64,000 nt of DNA, taken from contig NZ_CP079105.1 of assembly GCF_019285775.1 (NCBI RefSeq), positions 3,666,603 through 3,730,602 on the forward strand, in the 5' to 3' direction. The DNA is from Skermania piniformis (GTDB taxonomy: Bacteria > Actinomycetota > Actinomycetes > Mycobacteriales > Mycobacteriaceae). Below the pieces are notes generated by a model. It saw nothing but the letters and a program-made list of their open reading frames with translations, did not search any database and was not told where the DNA came from. How positions within the stretch are numbered: the stretch's first letter is position 1; each line of letters opens with the position of its first letter. Shown piece by piece: positions 18,016 to 27,425 of this stretch. The position numbers and the translations under genes are program-made.

Positions 18016-19014
18016 GTGACGCTTGGGAACAGCTCCGCCGTTGCGGAACCGCTGAGCGCGCCGTTGCATGTCGAGTTCGATTACACCCGATCCGTCGGGC
18101 CGATCATCGGACGTTTCCTCGCCGGCCTCGCCGACCACCGGGTGGTCGGCGTGCGTGGCGCGGACGGTCGCGTGTTGGTGCCGCCGGCCGAATTCGACCC
18201 GGTAACCGCCGCTCCACTGGACGAATTCGTGGAGGTCGCCGCCACCGGCACGGTGACCACCTGGACCTGGGTCCACCGACCACTGCCCGGACAGCCGTTC
18301 GACCGCCCGTTCGCCTGGGCGTTGATCCGGCTGGACGGCGCCGATACCGCGATGCTGCACGCGGTGGACGTGAGCGGACCGGACGAGATGACGACCGGAA
18401 TGCGGGTGCACATCCGCTGGGCCGACGAACCGACCGGAACGATCGGCGACATCGCCTGCTTCGGCGCCGGCGAGGGGCCGGCCGCGACAACGCCTTCGTC
18501 GCCCGAATCTGCCTCGCCGGCTGCGCTTCCCGAGCCGATTACGATGCTGACCACCCCGGTCCGGCTGGCCTATCGGCACTCGGCGTCGGATCAGGAGAGC
18601 TGGTACCTGCGCGGGCTGGCCGAGGGCCGACTGGTCGGCGGCCGGGCGGACGCGCAGGGCAAGGTCTACATCCCGCCGCGCGGCGCGAACCCGACCGACG
18701 GCAGGCCGACCACCGAGCAGGTGGAGCTGCCCGACCGGGGCACCGTCACCACCTACTGCATCGTCAACGTGCCGTTTCTGGGCCAGCGGATCACACCCCC
18801 CTACATCGCCGCCTACGTGTTGCTGGACGGCGCCGACATCGCATTCCTGCATCTCATCCTGGAGTGCGATCCGGCCGATGTGCGGATGGGCATGCGGGTC
18901 GAAGCGGTGTGGAAGCCGCGCGACGAGTGGGGGTACACCCTGCAGAACATCGACCACTTCCGGCCGTCCGGCGAACCGGACGCCGACTACGACACCTACT
19001 CGCAGCATCTGTAG
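18016..19014 (+). CDS. Tandem DUF35 OB-fold protein, presumed partner of Ltp3/Ltp4 (Rv3521-like)
   Basis: A 332-residue protein with two DUF35-type OB-fold units, about residues 15-155 and 175-325, joined by an Ala/Pro/Ser linker. Each has the pattern G-V/T-V-TTxxxV...P-F/Y-A...L-DGAD-A-LH. The zinc-ribbon cysteines that usually precede the OB fold are absent from both. DUF35 proteins act as partners of thiolase-like Ltp aldolases (ChsH2 with Ltp2); ltp4 and ltp3 follow directly. The start is taken as GTG at 18016, nine bases after the operator; no convincing Shine-Dalgarno is visible, so a leaderless message is possible. Confidence 0.82.
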   Translation: MTLGNSSAVAEPLSAPLHVEFDYTRSVGPIIGRFLAGLADHRVVGVRGADGRVLVPPAEFDPVTAAPLDEFVEVAATGTVTTWTWVHRPLPGQPFDRPFAWALIRLDGADTAMLHAVDVSGPDEMTTGMRVHIRWADEPTGTIGDIACFGAGEGPAATTPSSPESASPAALPEPITMLTTPVRLAYRHSASDQESWYLRGLAEGRLVGGRADAQGKVYIPPRGANPTDGRPTTEQVELPDRGTVTTYCIVNVPFLGQRITPPYIAAYVLLDGADIAFLHLILECDPADVRMGMRVEAVWKPRDEWGYTLQNIDHFRPSGEPDADYDTYSQHL

Positions 19015-19022
19015 GGATACCG

Positions 19023-20045
19023 ATGACCGATATCGCCGTCGTGGGGTTCGCCCACGCACCGCACGTGCCGCAGACCGACGGCACCACCAACGGCGTCGAG
19101 ATGTTGGTGCCGTGCTTTCAGCAGCTCTACGCCGAACTGGGGATCACCAAGTCCGACATCGGGTTCTGGTGTTCGGGATCGTCGGATTTCCTCGCCGGCC
19201 GGGCGTTTTCGTTCATCTCGGCGATCGACGCGATCGGCGCCGTGCCGCCGATCAACGAGTCGCACGTCGAAATGGACGCCGCCTGGGCGTTGTACGAAGC
19301 CTGGGTGAAGCTGCGCACCGGTGAAGTACGGACCGCGCTGGTGTACGGGTTCGGCAAGTCCTCGGCCGGCCGGCTCCGACAGGTCCTCACGATGCAGCTC
19401 GACCCCTACCTGGTCGGCCCGCTCTGGCCGGACTCGCTGTCGATCGCCGGGCTGCAGGCGCGCGCCGGGATCGACGCCGGCTGCTGGTCCGAACGGGCCA
19501 TGGCCGAGGTCGCGGCCGCAGCGCGGGGCGGCGATGTCGAGGAGTTGCTGACCCAGCCGTACCTGGCCGATCCGCTCCGGGCGCACGACGTTGCGCCGAT
19601 CACCGACGGCGCCGCCGCGATCGTGCTGGCCGCCGGCGACCGGGCCCGCGAACTGTGCGAACGACCGGCCTGGATCACCGGGATCGAGCATCGGATCGAC
19701 TCGGGCAACTTCGGCGCCCGCGACCTCACCACCTCGCCGTCCGCCCGCGCCGCCGGGACCGCCGCTACCGGCGGCGACGTGGCCGGCATCGAGATCGCCG
19801 AGCTGCACGCGCCGTTCAGCCACCAGCAGATCCTGTTGGCCGATGCGTTGGGATTGCCCGCCGACGTCGCGATCAATCCGTCCGGCGGTCCGCTGGTGGC
19901 CAATCCGATGTTCGCCGGTGGGCTGGAACGGATCGGGGCAGCGGCCCGCCCGATCATGGCCGGTGCCGCCGGCCGGACCCTCGCGCATGCGACGAGCGGT
20001 CCGGCGTTACAACAGAACCTGGTCGCCGTTCTGGAGGGACGATGA
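19023..20045 (+). CDS. ltp4: Lipid-transfer/thiolase-like protein Ltp4 (sterol side-chain aldolase family)
   Basis: A 340-residue thiolase-fold protein (ATG at 19023, eight bases after the DUF35 stop). Features include GFWCSGSSDFLAGRAFSF with a cysteine near the active-site position, ITDGAAAIVLA, and the C-terminal NPSGGPLVANPMFAGGLER. It is of the SCP-x/Ltp type, lacking the usual thiolase CxxH/GHP catalytic set. In rhodococci ltp3 and ltp4 are needed for degrading C24-branched sterol side chains, acting as aldol-lyases. Four-base overlap with ltp3 shows translational coupling, and a complex with Ltp3 and the DUF35 protein is likely. Confidence 0.87.
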   Translation: MTDIAVVGFAHAPHVPQTDGTTNGVEMLVPCFQQLYAELGITKSDIGFWCSGSSDFLAGRAFSFISAIDAIGAVPPINESHVEMDAAWALYEAWVKLRTGEVRTALVYGFGKSSAGRLRQVLTMQLDPYLVGPLWPDSLSIAGLQARAGIDAGCWSERAMAEVAAAARGGDVEELLTQPYLADPLRAHDVAPITDGAAAIVLAAGDRARELCERPAWITGIEHRIDSGNFGARDLTTSPSARAAGTAATGGDVAGIEIAELHAPFSHQQILLADALGLPADVAINPSGGPLVANPMFAGGLERIGAAARPIMAGAAGRTLAHATSGPALQQNLVAVLEGR

Positions 20046-21214
20046 AACAGCCCGCCGCGGTGCTCGGCACCGGCCAGACGCACTATGTGGCCAAGCGGAC
20101 CGACGTCTCGATGGCCGCGCTGTGCCGGGAGGCGATCGATCGGGCGCTGGCCGACTCCGGGCTGACCATCGACGAAATCGACGCAGTGGTGGTAGGTAAG
20201 GCGCCGGACTATTTCGAGGGCGCGATGATGCCCGAGCTGGCGATGGCGGATGCGCTCGGTGCGGTCGGCAAACCGCTGCTGCGGGTGCACACCGCCGGCT
20301 CGGTCGGCGGTTCCACCGGGTGTGTCGCGGCATCGCTGGTCGAGGCCGGCATCCATCGCCGGGTACTCGCCGTGGCCTGGGAGAAGCAGTCCGAGTCGAA
20401 TGCGATGTGGGCGTTGTCGATCCCGGTACCGTTCACCATGCCGGTCGGCGCCGGGGCCGGCGGCTACTTCGCTCCGCACGTACGCTCCTACATCCGCCGG
20501 ACGAACGCGCCGGCGGATATCGGCGCGATGGTAGCGGTCAAGGATCGGCGCAACGGCGCACTCAATCCGTATGCCCACCTCAAGCAGCCGGACATCACCC
20601 TGGAGTCGGTGCGAGAATCGCAGATGCTGTGGGACCCGATCCGCTACGACGAGACCTGTCCATCCTCGGACGGCGCGTGCGCCTTGGTGATCGGCGATGC
20701 CGCCGCCGCGGCCGTAGTCGAAGCGGACGGTCGGCACGTGGCCTGGATCCACGCCACCGCGATGCGTACCGAACCGACCACGTTCGCCGGGCGCGACCAG
20801 GTGAATCCGCAGGCCGGCCGGGACGCCGCCGCGGCGCTCTGGCGGTCCGCCGGTATCGACGACCCGTTGCGCCAGATCGATTGTGCCGAAATTTATGTCC
20901 CGTTCTCCTGGTTCGAGCCGATGTGGCTGGAAAACCTCGGCTTCACCGCGGAGGGTGCCGGCTGGAAGCTCACCGAAGCCGGCGAGACCGCCATCGGCGG
21001 AAAGCTCCCGATCAACATGTCCGGCGGCGTGCTGTGCTCCAACCCGATCGGCGCGTCCGGGCTGATCCGGTTCGCGGAGTCTGCGATGCAAGTGATGCAA
21101 CGCGCCGGCGAACATCAGGTGGCAGACGCGCGCACCGCGATGGGCCACGCCTACGGTGGTGGCTCACAGTACTTTTCCATGTGGGTGGTCGGTCGAGACC
21201 GCCCCGCCGACTGA
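20042..21214 (+). CDS. ltp3: Lipid-transfer/thiolase-like protein Ltp3 (sterol side-chain aldolase family)
   Basis: A 390-residue thiolase-fold protein starting in the ATGA overlap with ltp4. Visible features are LGTGQTHYVAKRTDVSMAAL, HTAGSVGGSTGCVAASLVEAG, PSSDGACALVIGD and NMSGGVLCSNPIGASGLIRFAE with the C-terminal cysteine, then GHAYGGGSQYFSMWVV. It matches the Ltp3 group of SCP-x-like aldolases, working with Ltp4 on C24-branched side chains. The DUF35-ltp4-ltp3-LLM-KSI-like series reads as one KstR-controlled operon. Confidence 0.87.
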   Translation: MKQPAAVLGTGQTHYVAKRTDVSMAALCREAIDRALADSGLTIDEIDAVVVGKAPDYFEGAMMPELAMADALGAVGKPLLRVHTAGSVGGSTGCVAASLVEAGIHRRVLAVAWEKQSESNAMWALSIPVPFTMPVGAGAGGYFAPHVRSYIRRTNAPADIGAMVAVKDRRNGALNPYAHLKQPDITLESVRESQMLWDPIRYDETCPSSDGACALVIGDAAAAAVVEADGRHVAWIHATAMRTEPTTFAGRDQVNPQAGRDAAAALWRSAGIDDPLRQIDCAEIYVPFSWFEPMWLENLGFTAEGAGWKLTEAGETAIGGKLPINMSGGVLCSNPIGASGLIRFAESAMQVMQRAGEHQVADARTAMGHAYGGGSQYFSMWVVGRDRPAD

Positions 21215-21223
21215 GGAGATGCG

Positions 21224-22096
21224 ATGAAGTTCACCCTGAGCATCGCAATGAACCCGCTGGACCAGCTGACCGAGTTGGCCCGGACTGCAGAGGAATGCGG
21301 ATTCGCCGCGGTCGCCCTGCCCGACTCGCTGTTCTTCATGGAGTCGGCTGTCGCCGACTACCCGTACACCCCGGACGGCTCCCGCTTCTGGGACGCGAAC
21401 ACGCCGTGGGTGGACCCGTTGATCGCCGCTGCCGCGATGGGTGCGGTGACCAGCCGAATCGGCTTCTACACCAACGTACTCAAGCTCGGCTCGCGAAACC
21501 CGTTGCTGCTCGCCCGGCAGGTCGGCTCGGTCGCCAACCTCACCGGCGGCCGGTTCGCGTTCGGCGTCGGCATCGGCTGGGCTCCGGAGGAGTTCGAGTG
21601 GTGCGGGGTTCCCTACGCGCGGCGCGGCGCCCGGGTGGACGAGATGATCGAGATCATCCGGTTGGTGCTGGACGGCGGCATGGTCGAATACCATGGCGAG
21701 TTCTACGATTTCGACCGGCTGCAGATGAGTCCGGCCCCGGCCCATCGGGTGCCGTTCTATGTCGGCGGGCATACCGAGCCGGCGCTGCGCCGGGCAGCGC
21801 GGATCGGCGACGGCTGGACCTCGGCGATGATGACCTTCGATCAGCTGGTCGCCACCCGGAAGCGGCTCGACGAGCTGCGTAGCGAATACGGCCGGGCCGA
21901 CCTTCCGTTCGAGTTCCAGGCGGTGTGTATCGATCGGTTCGGTGCCGACGGCTATCGCGAACTGGCCGAGGCCGGAGTAACCGACTCGATCGTGATTCCG
22001 TGGCTGGCCGATGGTATCGGCTTCGACGGCGAGCTGGCGGCCAAGCAGGACTCGATCCGCAAGTTCGCCGCCGAGTACCTCGCACCGATCGGATGA
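21224..22096 (+). CDS. Second LLM-class flavin/F420-dependent oxidoreductase
   Basis: A 290-residue luciferase-like fold protein starting with ATG at 21224 behind GAGGAGATGCG. Characteristic elements are ECGFAAVALPDSLFF, RIGFYTNVLKLGSRNPLLLARQ, GRFAFGVGIGWAPEEFEW and the VPFYVGGHTEPALRRAARIGDGW glycine-rich loop. It is not a close copy of the LLM protein at 16905. Cotranscription with ltp3 and ltp4 suggests a redox step in removal of branched side chains or their fragments. The cofactor cannot be determined from sequence by eye. Confidence 0.82.
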   Translation: MKFTLSIAMNPLDQLTELARTAEECGFAAVALPDSLFFMESAVADYPYTPDGSRFWDANTPWVDPLIAAAAMGAVTSRIGFYTNVLKLGSRNPLLLARQVGSVANLTGGRFAFGVGIGWAPEEFEWCGVPYARRGARVDEMIEIIRLVLDGGMVEYHGEFYDFDRLQMSPAPAHRVPFYVGGHTEPALRRAARIGDGWTSAMMTFDQLVATRKRLDELRSEYGRADLPFEFQAVCIDRFGADGYRELAEAGVTDSIVIPWLADGIGFDGELAAKQDSIRKFAAEYLAPIG

Positions 22097-22518
22097 CCGG
22101 CCCCGACCGGACCACCGAGCATCCGGCTCGGCGCGCCGGGCTGGCCTCACAGGCGGCCGTGCGCGCGAAGGACCGGGCGGCATGGCTGGCGTTGTTCGCC
22201 GACGACGGCTGGGTGGAGGACCCGGTCGGGCCGTCCGGCTTCGACCCGGCCGGCACCGGGCACCACGGACACGCGGCGATCGCTGCGTTCTGGGACATGG
22301 CGATCGCCCCGACCGACTCGATCGAATTCCTGCTCACCGACAGCTTCGCCGGTGGCCACGAGGCGGCCTTCGTCGGCACCATTCGCACCCGGCTCGGCGG
22401 CACACAAATCGATGCCGAGGGCGTGTTCACCTATTGCGTCGATCCGGACGGCCGAATTCGATCGTTGCGGGCATTCTGGGAAATCGATCGGGCCATGGCG
22501 ACCGCCCGCCCCATTTGA
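22093..22518 (+). CDS. Ketosteroid isomerase/SnoaL-like NTF2-fold protein
   Basis: A 141-residue NTF2-like protein starting in an ATGA overlap with the LLM gene. The segment LFADDGWVEDPVGP (residues 34-47) closely resembles the active-site strand of delta5-3-ketosteroid isomerase, with Asp43 in the position of the catalytic base. This makes an isomerase acting on a 3-oxo-delta5 steroid plausible. SnoaL-like relatives with other activities share the fold, so the activity is inferred. Its stop codon lies in the left arm of the palindrome at 22516. Confidence 0.75.
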   Translation: MTGPDRTTEHPARRAGLASQAAVRAKDRAAWLALFADDGWVEDPVGPSGFDPAGTGHHGHAAIAAFWDMAIAPTDSIEFLLTDSFAGGHEAAFVGTIRTRLGGTQIDAEGVFTYCVDPDGRIRSLRAFWEIDRAMATARPI

Positions 22519-22551
22519 CCGTTCGGCCAGAAAATTCTGGCCGAACGGTCA
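22516..22551. terminator. Perfect 17-bp inverted repeat shared by two convergent stop codons
   Basis: Arms of 17 bases (22516-22532 and 22535-22551) are perfectly complementary around an AA centre; each arm starts with TGACCGTTCGGCC. The plus-strand stop TGA (22516-22518) and the minus-strand stop of cyp125 (22549-22551) are the mirrored ends of the repeat. It should form a strong hairpin in both transcripts and act as a bidirectional terminator, although no U-tract of note follows. Confidence 0.8.
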
Positions 22552-23787
22552 GCTCTGGACCGGACGATAATCGACCTGGAATTCTTTGATTCCGTTCAGC
22601 CAGCCGGACCGCAACCGGCGGGCCGGGGCAACCTTGCTGATATCCGGCAGGTGGTCGGCGATCGCATTGAAGATCAGATCGATTTCCAGCCGGGCCAGGT
22701 TGGCACCGAGACAGTAGTGCGCGCCGGTCCCGCCGAAGGCCAGGTGCGGGTTCGGGTCGCGGAGAACGTCGAACTGCATCGGGTTCTCGAACACTTCTTC
22801 GTCGAAGTTGGCCGATCCGTAGAGCATCAGCACCCGCTGACCCTTCGCGATCGGCGTGCCGGCGAGTTCGGTGTCCGCGAGCGCGGTGCGCTGGAACGAG
22901 TTGACCGGGGTGGCCCAGCGGATGATCTCGTCGGCCGCGGTCTTCGGGCGTTCCCGCTTGAACAGCTCCCACTGCTCCGGATTGTCCAGGAAAGCCATCA
23001 TTCCCTGGGTGATCGCATTGCGGGTGGTCTCGTTGCCCGCGACCGCGAGCACGATCACGAAGAAACCGAACTCGTCGGAGCCGAGCTCGTGCCCGTCGAC
23101 GTCGGCCTCGATCAACTTGGTGATGATGTCGTCGGCCGGGTTCTTGCGCCGCTGCTCGGCGAGCTCGTAGGCGTAGCCGAGCAGTTGGCTGCTGGCGACG
23201 ACCGGGTCGGCGGTCGACTCGGGGTCGTCGTAGCCGGTCATGTCGTTCGACCAGCCGAACAACTTCTGCCGATCCTCCTGCGGCACCCCGATCAGTTCGG
23301 CGATTGCCTGCAGCGGCAGTTCACATGCGATCTGGGTGACGAAATCGCCCCACCCCTCGCGGCCGGCGTCGGCGACGATCTGGCGGGCGCGTTCCTGCAG
23401 CTCGTCGCGCAGGCTGTTGATCGAGCGCGGGGTGAATCCCCGCGATACCAGCTTGCGCAGCTTGGTGTGATCGGGCGCGTCCTTGTTCAACAACACGAAC
23501 CGCTGCAGCTCGATCTGCTCGCGCGTGATGTCGTCGTTGAAACGCGGAATCGCGGTGTTCTCGAACGTGGAGAACACATTGTCGCGCCGCGATACCTCGC
23601 GGACCTCGGCGTGTTTGCTCACCACCCAGAAGCCGTCGTCGGCGAATCCGCCGACCCCGGGCTGCTTCGGGTTCCACCAGACCGGCGCGGTCCGACGTAG
23701 CTCGGCGAACTCTTCGAACGGCCGGCGCTGCGCGTACACGTCCGGGTCGGTGAAGTCGAAACCGTCGGTAAGGTTCGGCTCTCCCAC
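22549..23787 (-). CDS. cyp125: Cytochrome P450 CYP125, steroid C26 monooxygenase
   Basis: A 412-residue P450 from GTG at 23787, preceded by CAGGAGG. Landmarks are the I-helix AGNETT (250-255), the ExxR motif EIIR (287-290), and the heme-binding loop FGGTGAHYCLG with Cys359. CYP125 oxidises the terminal C26/C27 methyl of cholest-4-en-3-one to the carboxylic acid, the first step of side-chain removal. The KstR site 23 bases upstream and divergent fadA5 support the identity (Rv3545c-Rv3546). Unlike M. tuberculosis, no chsE1/chsE2/chsH genes follow it; it converges on the KSI-like gene. Confidence 0.93.
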   Translation of the reverse strand: MGEPNLTDGFDFTDPDVYAQRRPFEEFAELRRTAPVWWNPKQPGVGGFADDGFWVVSKHAEVREVSRRDNVFSTFENTAIPRFNDDITREQIELQRFVLLNKDAPDHTKLRKLVSRGFTPRSINSLRDELQERARQIVADAGREGWGDFVTQIACELPLQAIAELIGVPQEDRQKLFGWSNDMTGYDDPESTADPVVASSQLLGYAYELAEQRRKNPADDIITKLIEADVDGHELGSDEFGFFVIVLAVAGNETTRNAITQGMMAFLDNPEQWELFKRERPKTAADEIIRWATPVNSFQRTALADTELAGTPIAKGQRVLMLYGSANFDEEVFENPMQFDVLRDPNPHLAFGGTGAHYCLGANLARLEIDLIFNAIADHLPDISKVAPARRLRSGWLNGIKEFQVDYRPVQS

Positions 23788-23810
23788 GATCAGCGCCTCC
23801 TGCGGACAAC

Positions 23811-23824
23811 TGGAACACGTTCTA
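23811..23824 (-). promoter_or_regulatory. KstR operator upstream of cyp125
   Basis: TGGAACACGTTCTA fits the KstR consensus at every specified position and lies 23 bases upstream of the cyp125 start codon. Confidence 0.88.
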
Positions 23825-23887
23825 CAAACATTGAAGCACAGGACCAAGACCTAGCGGAAGAAACGCTGTGCCAGGTCACCGTGTCCG

Positions 23888-25049
<1,162 letters not shown>

Positions 25050-25374
25050 CCCCCAAAAAACTTGGGCACGCTCGGAAAGTTTCCTCACCGGTAACTGGGC
25101 AAAGATTTGGCAAATTTGATCTTTGCGACCAATCCCGAACTGCAGGTCAGCGCACTGGACCTACTTCCTTGATCTACCTCCGATCCCCGGCGATAGAGTT
25201 GGTGATCAGTACGCAGTTGCCGGAAACAGCGGGTTTTCGGTCGCGCGGTTTCCGAGTTCACGCGAGCATGCCATACCCGGCGATAGGTTTTCAGTTACTG
25301 AGCCGCTAATATCGACGACGGGAATCCCCCGAATTCGAGAATCAAGTGGTGCGAAGGGAACGTAGGCGCTCACC
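25050..25374. promoter_or_regulatory. 325-bp AT-richer intergenic region before the EspR-like gene
   Basis: No gene is seen here. Just after fadA5 there is a weak CCCAA/TTGGG hairpin (25052-25066). An 8-bp inverted repeat GCAAAGAT...ATCTTTGC spans 25099-25126. The 11-mer CCCGGCGATAG occurs twice, at 25186-25196 and 25276-25286, exactly 90 bases apart. The region is less GC-rich than its surroundings and probably carries the promoter and binding sites of the downstream nucleoid-protein-like regulator. Confidence 0.45.
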
Positions 25375-25791
25375 ATGGCTGATTTCGCGGCGCGGTTGAA
25401 CAGACTTTTCGAAACGGTGCACCCCCCGGGGCGCAAGCCGCACACCAACGCGGAAGTGGCGGCCGCACTGACCGAGTCGGGCCACCCGATATCGAAGCCG
25501 TATCTGTCACAGTTGCGCTCCGGGCAACGCACCAACCCATCCGACGACACCGTCGCCGCGCTGGCCAAGTTCTTCAAGGTGAAGCCGGACTACTTCTTCA
25601 ACGACATCTACGCAGCGAAGATCGATCACGATTTGGAACTGCTGGCCCAACTCCAGGGTTACGGCCTGCGCCGGCTGTCCAGCCGGGCGTTCGACCTGTC
25701 CGACGAGTCACAGGCGTTGCTCACCTCGATGGCCGAGAAACTACGGGCGAGCGAGGGGCTGCCGGAGATCCCGCCGGACGGGACCGCATAG
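25375..25791 (+). CDS. EspR-like helix-turn-helix DNA-binding protein
   Basis: A 138-residue regulator strongly resembling mycobacterial EspR in layout: FAARLNRLFETVHPPGRKPHTNAEVAAAL at the start, the recognition helix SKPYLSQLRSGQRTNPS (about residues 40-56), then VAALAKFFKVKPDYFFND and a C-terminal helical dimerisation part. EspR acts as a nucleoid-associated global regulator. This copy is likely a paralogue, because it is placed among unrelated genes. It converges, with nine bases between, on a two-gene operon coding for a membrane protein and an ImmA/IrrE peptidase, which may be functionally linked. Confidence 0.83.
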   Translation: MADFAARLNRLFETVHPPGRKPHTNAEVAAALTESGHPISKPYLSQLRSGQRTNPSDDTVAALAKFFKVKPDYFFNDIYAAKIDHDLELLAQLQGYGLRRLSSRAFDLSDESQALLTSMAEKLRASEGLPEIPPDGTA

Positions 25792-25800
25792 CCGCCCGGG

Positions 25801-26790
25801 TCAGCGTGCAGCGTAGGCCCGGGCGATCTCGCCCACCCACCGGCGAACGGACATACCGTCGGGTGGCGCTATCCAGCGCGCGTCCACGCTCAGGTCGCTG
25901 AGTGGGTCTCGCGCCCAGCGTGCTACCCGGGTGGCCCGCTCGGTGACCGATCGCGGCGGCACCCGGTACTCGCTGGTCACCACCTCGATCCCGGACTGCA
26001 GGTAGAGCGCGTCCATGATCTGCGCGACCTGATCGGAAGCCCGCAACACGGTGGTCGACTCGCGCCCACCGGCAGTGGCCAACACCTCCGGAAAACGCTC
26101 GGTAAGGGTCTGATGCAACCCGTCCAGTCGGTGCAGCAGCAGTCGAGCCCGAATCCAGACCTCGACCAGGATCCAGACCGCGCCCAGCGCGATCAGCAGC
26201 GCCGCGACCGACCACCAGGTTGCCGGAGCCGGTCGCTGCGCTACGCCGTCATGCTGGCTCAGGTCGCGCTGCAGTTGGCGCACGGCGAGCACCGCGACCA
26301 CGGCGGTGCCGAGGACATAGAGTGCGATACCGCGGCCGAGTGGAGTCCAGTCCAGGTTGCGCACCCCGGTGATCACCACGAAGGTCGCGCCGGCCGCCAC
26401 CATCGCCCAGGCCGGGATCGCGGATCCGAGAAACACCCAGATCGCGAACAGCAGGCCGGTCAGATAGATCCCCAGCGCTGCATTGCGCAGACTGCGCCGC
26501 GAGGCCACCGGCCAAGCGGCGAATGCGACCACCGAGGTCGCCGTCGCGAAGCACTGCCAGGCGGCCACGGCGAGCGCGGCGGAAAGCTGGGTGCCGGCGC
26601 CCACCCCGGCCGGCCGGAGACTGTCCAGGGTGTCGGCGACCTCCGGGATCGCCACCGTTGCCGCCAACGCGACCGCCGTGACGGCGAGCACCACCGCCAT
26701 CCGGACGGTGGTGGCCGGCCGGACCACGACCCGGCCCACCCGCGCCCCCGCGGCCAGCCAGACGAGCAGCGCAGTAAACCAGAAACTCAC
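25801..26790 (-). CDS. Multi-pass membrane protein with cytosolic tail, coupled to an ImmA/IrrE gene
   Basis: A 329-residue protein read from GTG at 26790, which overlaps the stop of the peptidase gene (GTGA). About seven hydrophobic segments fill residues 1-240, starting with VSFWFTALLVWLAAGA and ending with WWSVAALLIALGAVWILVEVWI. The remaining ~90 residues are soluble and include a basic, Arg-rich stretch. It resembles actinobacterial 'putative transporter' proteins that are repeatedly found beside EspR-like regulators and ImmA peptidases; the function is unknown. I find no transporter-specific motif. Confidence 0.7.
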   Translation of the reverse strand: MSFWFTALLVWLAAGARVGRVVVRPATTVRMAVVLAVTAVALAATVAIPEVADTLDSLRPAGVGAGTQLSAALAVAAWQCFATATSVVAFAAWPVASRRSLRNAALGIYLTGLLFAIWVFLGSAIPAWAMVAAGATFVVITGVRNLDWTPLGRGIALYVLGTAVVAVLAVRQLQRDLSQHDGVAQRPAPATWWSVAALLIALGAVWILVEVWIRARLLLHRLDGLHQTLTERFPEVLATAGGRESTTVLRASDQVAQIMDALYLQSGIEVVTSEYRVPPRSVTERATRVARWARDPLSDLSVDARWIAPPDGMSVRRWVGEIARAYAAR

Positions 26791-27299
26791 CCCAAAGCCT
26801 CGTCGAACCGCAACACCGAGACGCCCGTTCCGCGGTTGTCGAAGACGCGTAACCGGGTCAACAACATGCCGGCGAAGGTCTCCGCCTCCCACTCGGCCGT
26901 CTCGTCGCAGCCGTCCTCGACGATCGAGTAGGCGCGCTGGCTCAACATGTACGCGATCAGATCGGGACTGGCCGCCAGCGTGACGTCGGCGGCCGGCACG
27001 CCCTCATGCTTGAAGACGATATGGCCGAGCTCGTGCGCCAGCGTGCGCTCCCGGCTGGGCAGTCGGTCGGCCAGCACGATGATGTCCCGGTCCGGATACG
27101 CCCGGCGCTGCCCGCACACACCCGGTCCAAGCTCGGCGATGGTGATCTCGATCGGCCGTTTCCGCTCCGCGGCGACCGCCTGGACCACTTCCTCCAGATT
27201 GACCGATTCGGCGTCGGCGGCGAGAGCGCAGACGGCATCGACAGCAGCCGCAACGCGTCGGTAGGACCGCGTTCCAGTCGGTTCACCGCTCTCGTTCAT
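26787..27299 (-). CDS. ImmA/IrrE-family metallopeptidase
   Basis: A 170-residue protein from ATG at 27299. The zinc-peptidase signature LAHELGHIVFKHEG is at about residues 87-100 (HELGH at 89-93), preceded by DRDIIVLADRLPSRERT as in ImmA/IrrE proteins. These cleave or inactivate HTH repressors in response to stress. The EspR-like HTH protein 1.5 kb away is an obvious candidate substrate, but this is inferred. The gene is translationally coupled to the membrane protein downstream, which may act as a sensor or be under the same control. Confidence 0.8.
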   Translation of the reverse strand: MNESGEPTGTRSYRRVAAAVDAVCALAADAESVNLEEVVQAVAAERKRPIEITIAELGPGVCGQRRAYPDRDIIVLADRLPSRERTLAHELGHIVFKHEGVPAADVTLAASPDLIAYMLSQRAYSIVEDGCDETAEWEAETFAGMLLTRLRVFDNRGTGVSVLRFDEALG

Positions 27300-27425
27300 C
27301 GATTACCTCACCTGAGCCGAACTGTTCGCCCGATCAAGAGCCACTGTAACCCGCGCGACACCTCATTCAGCGAGTCACTCGGCTACAAGGGTGCATCGTC
27401 GCGCGGCGCTCCAGTGCTACCGCTG
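27300..27425. other. Short gap before the SDR pair
   Basis: This 126-base stretch between the ImmA/IrrE gene start and the SDR gene end holds no convincing gene, operator or terminator that I can see. Confidence 0.4.

Noticed and set aside
16026-20045. A 1339-codon plus-strand frame ending in ltp4
   Set aside because: Only the part from 19023 resembles a protein family; the upstream part is antisense to the acyl-CoA synthetase and LLM genes and out of frame with the DUF35 gene.
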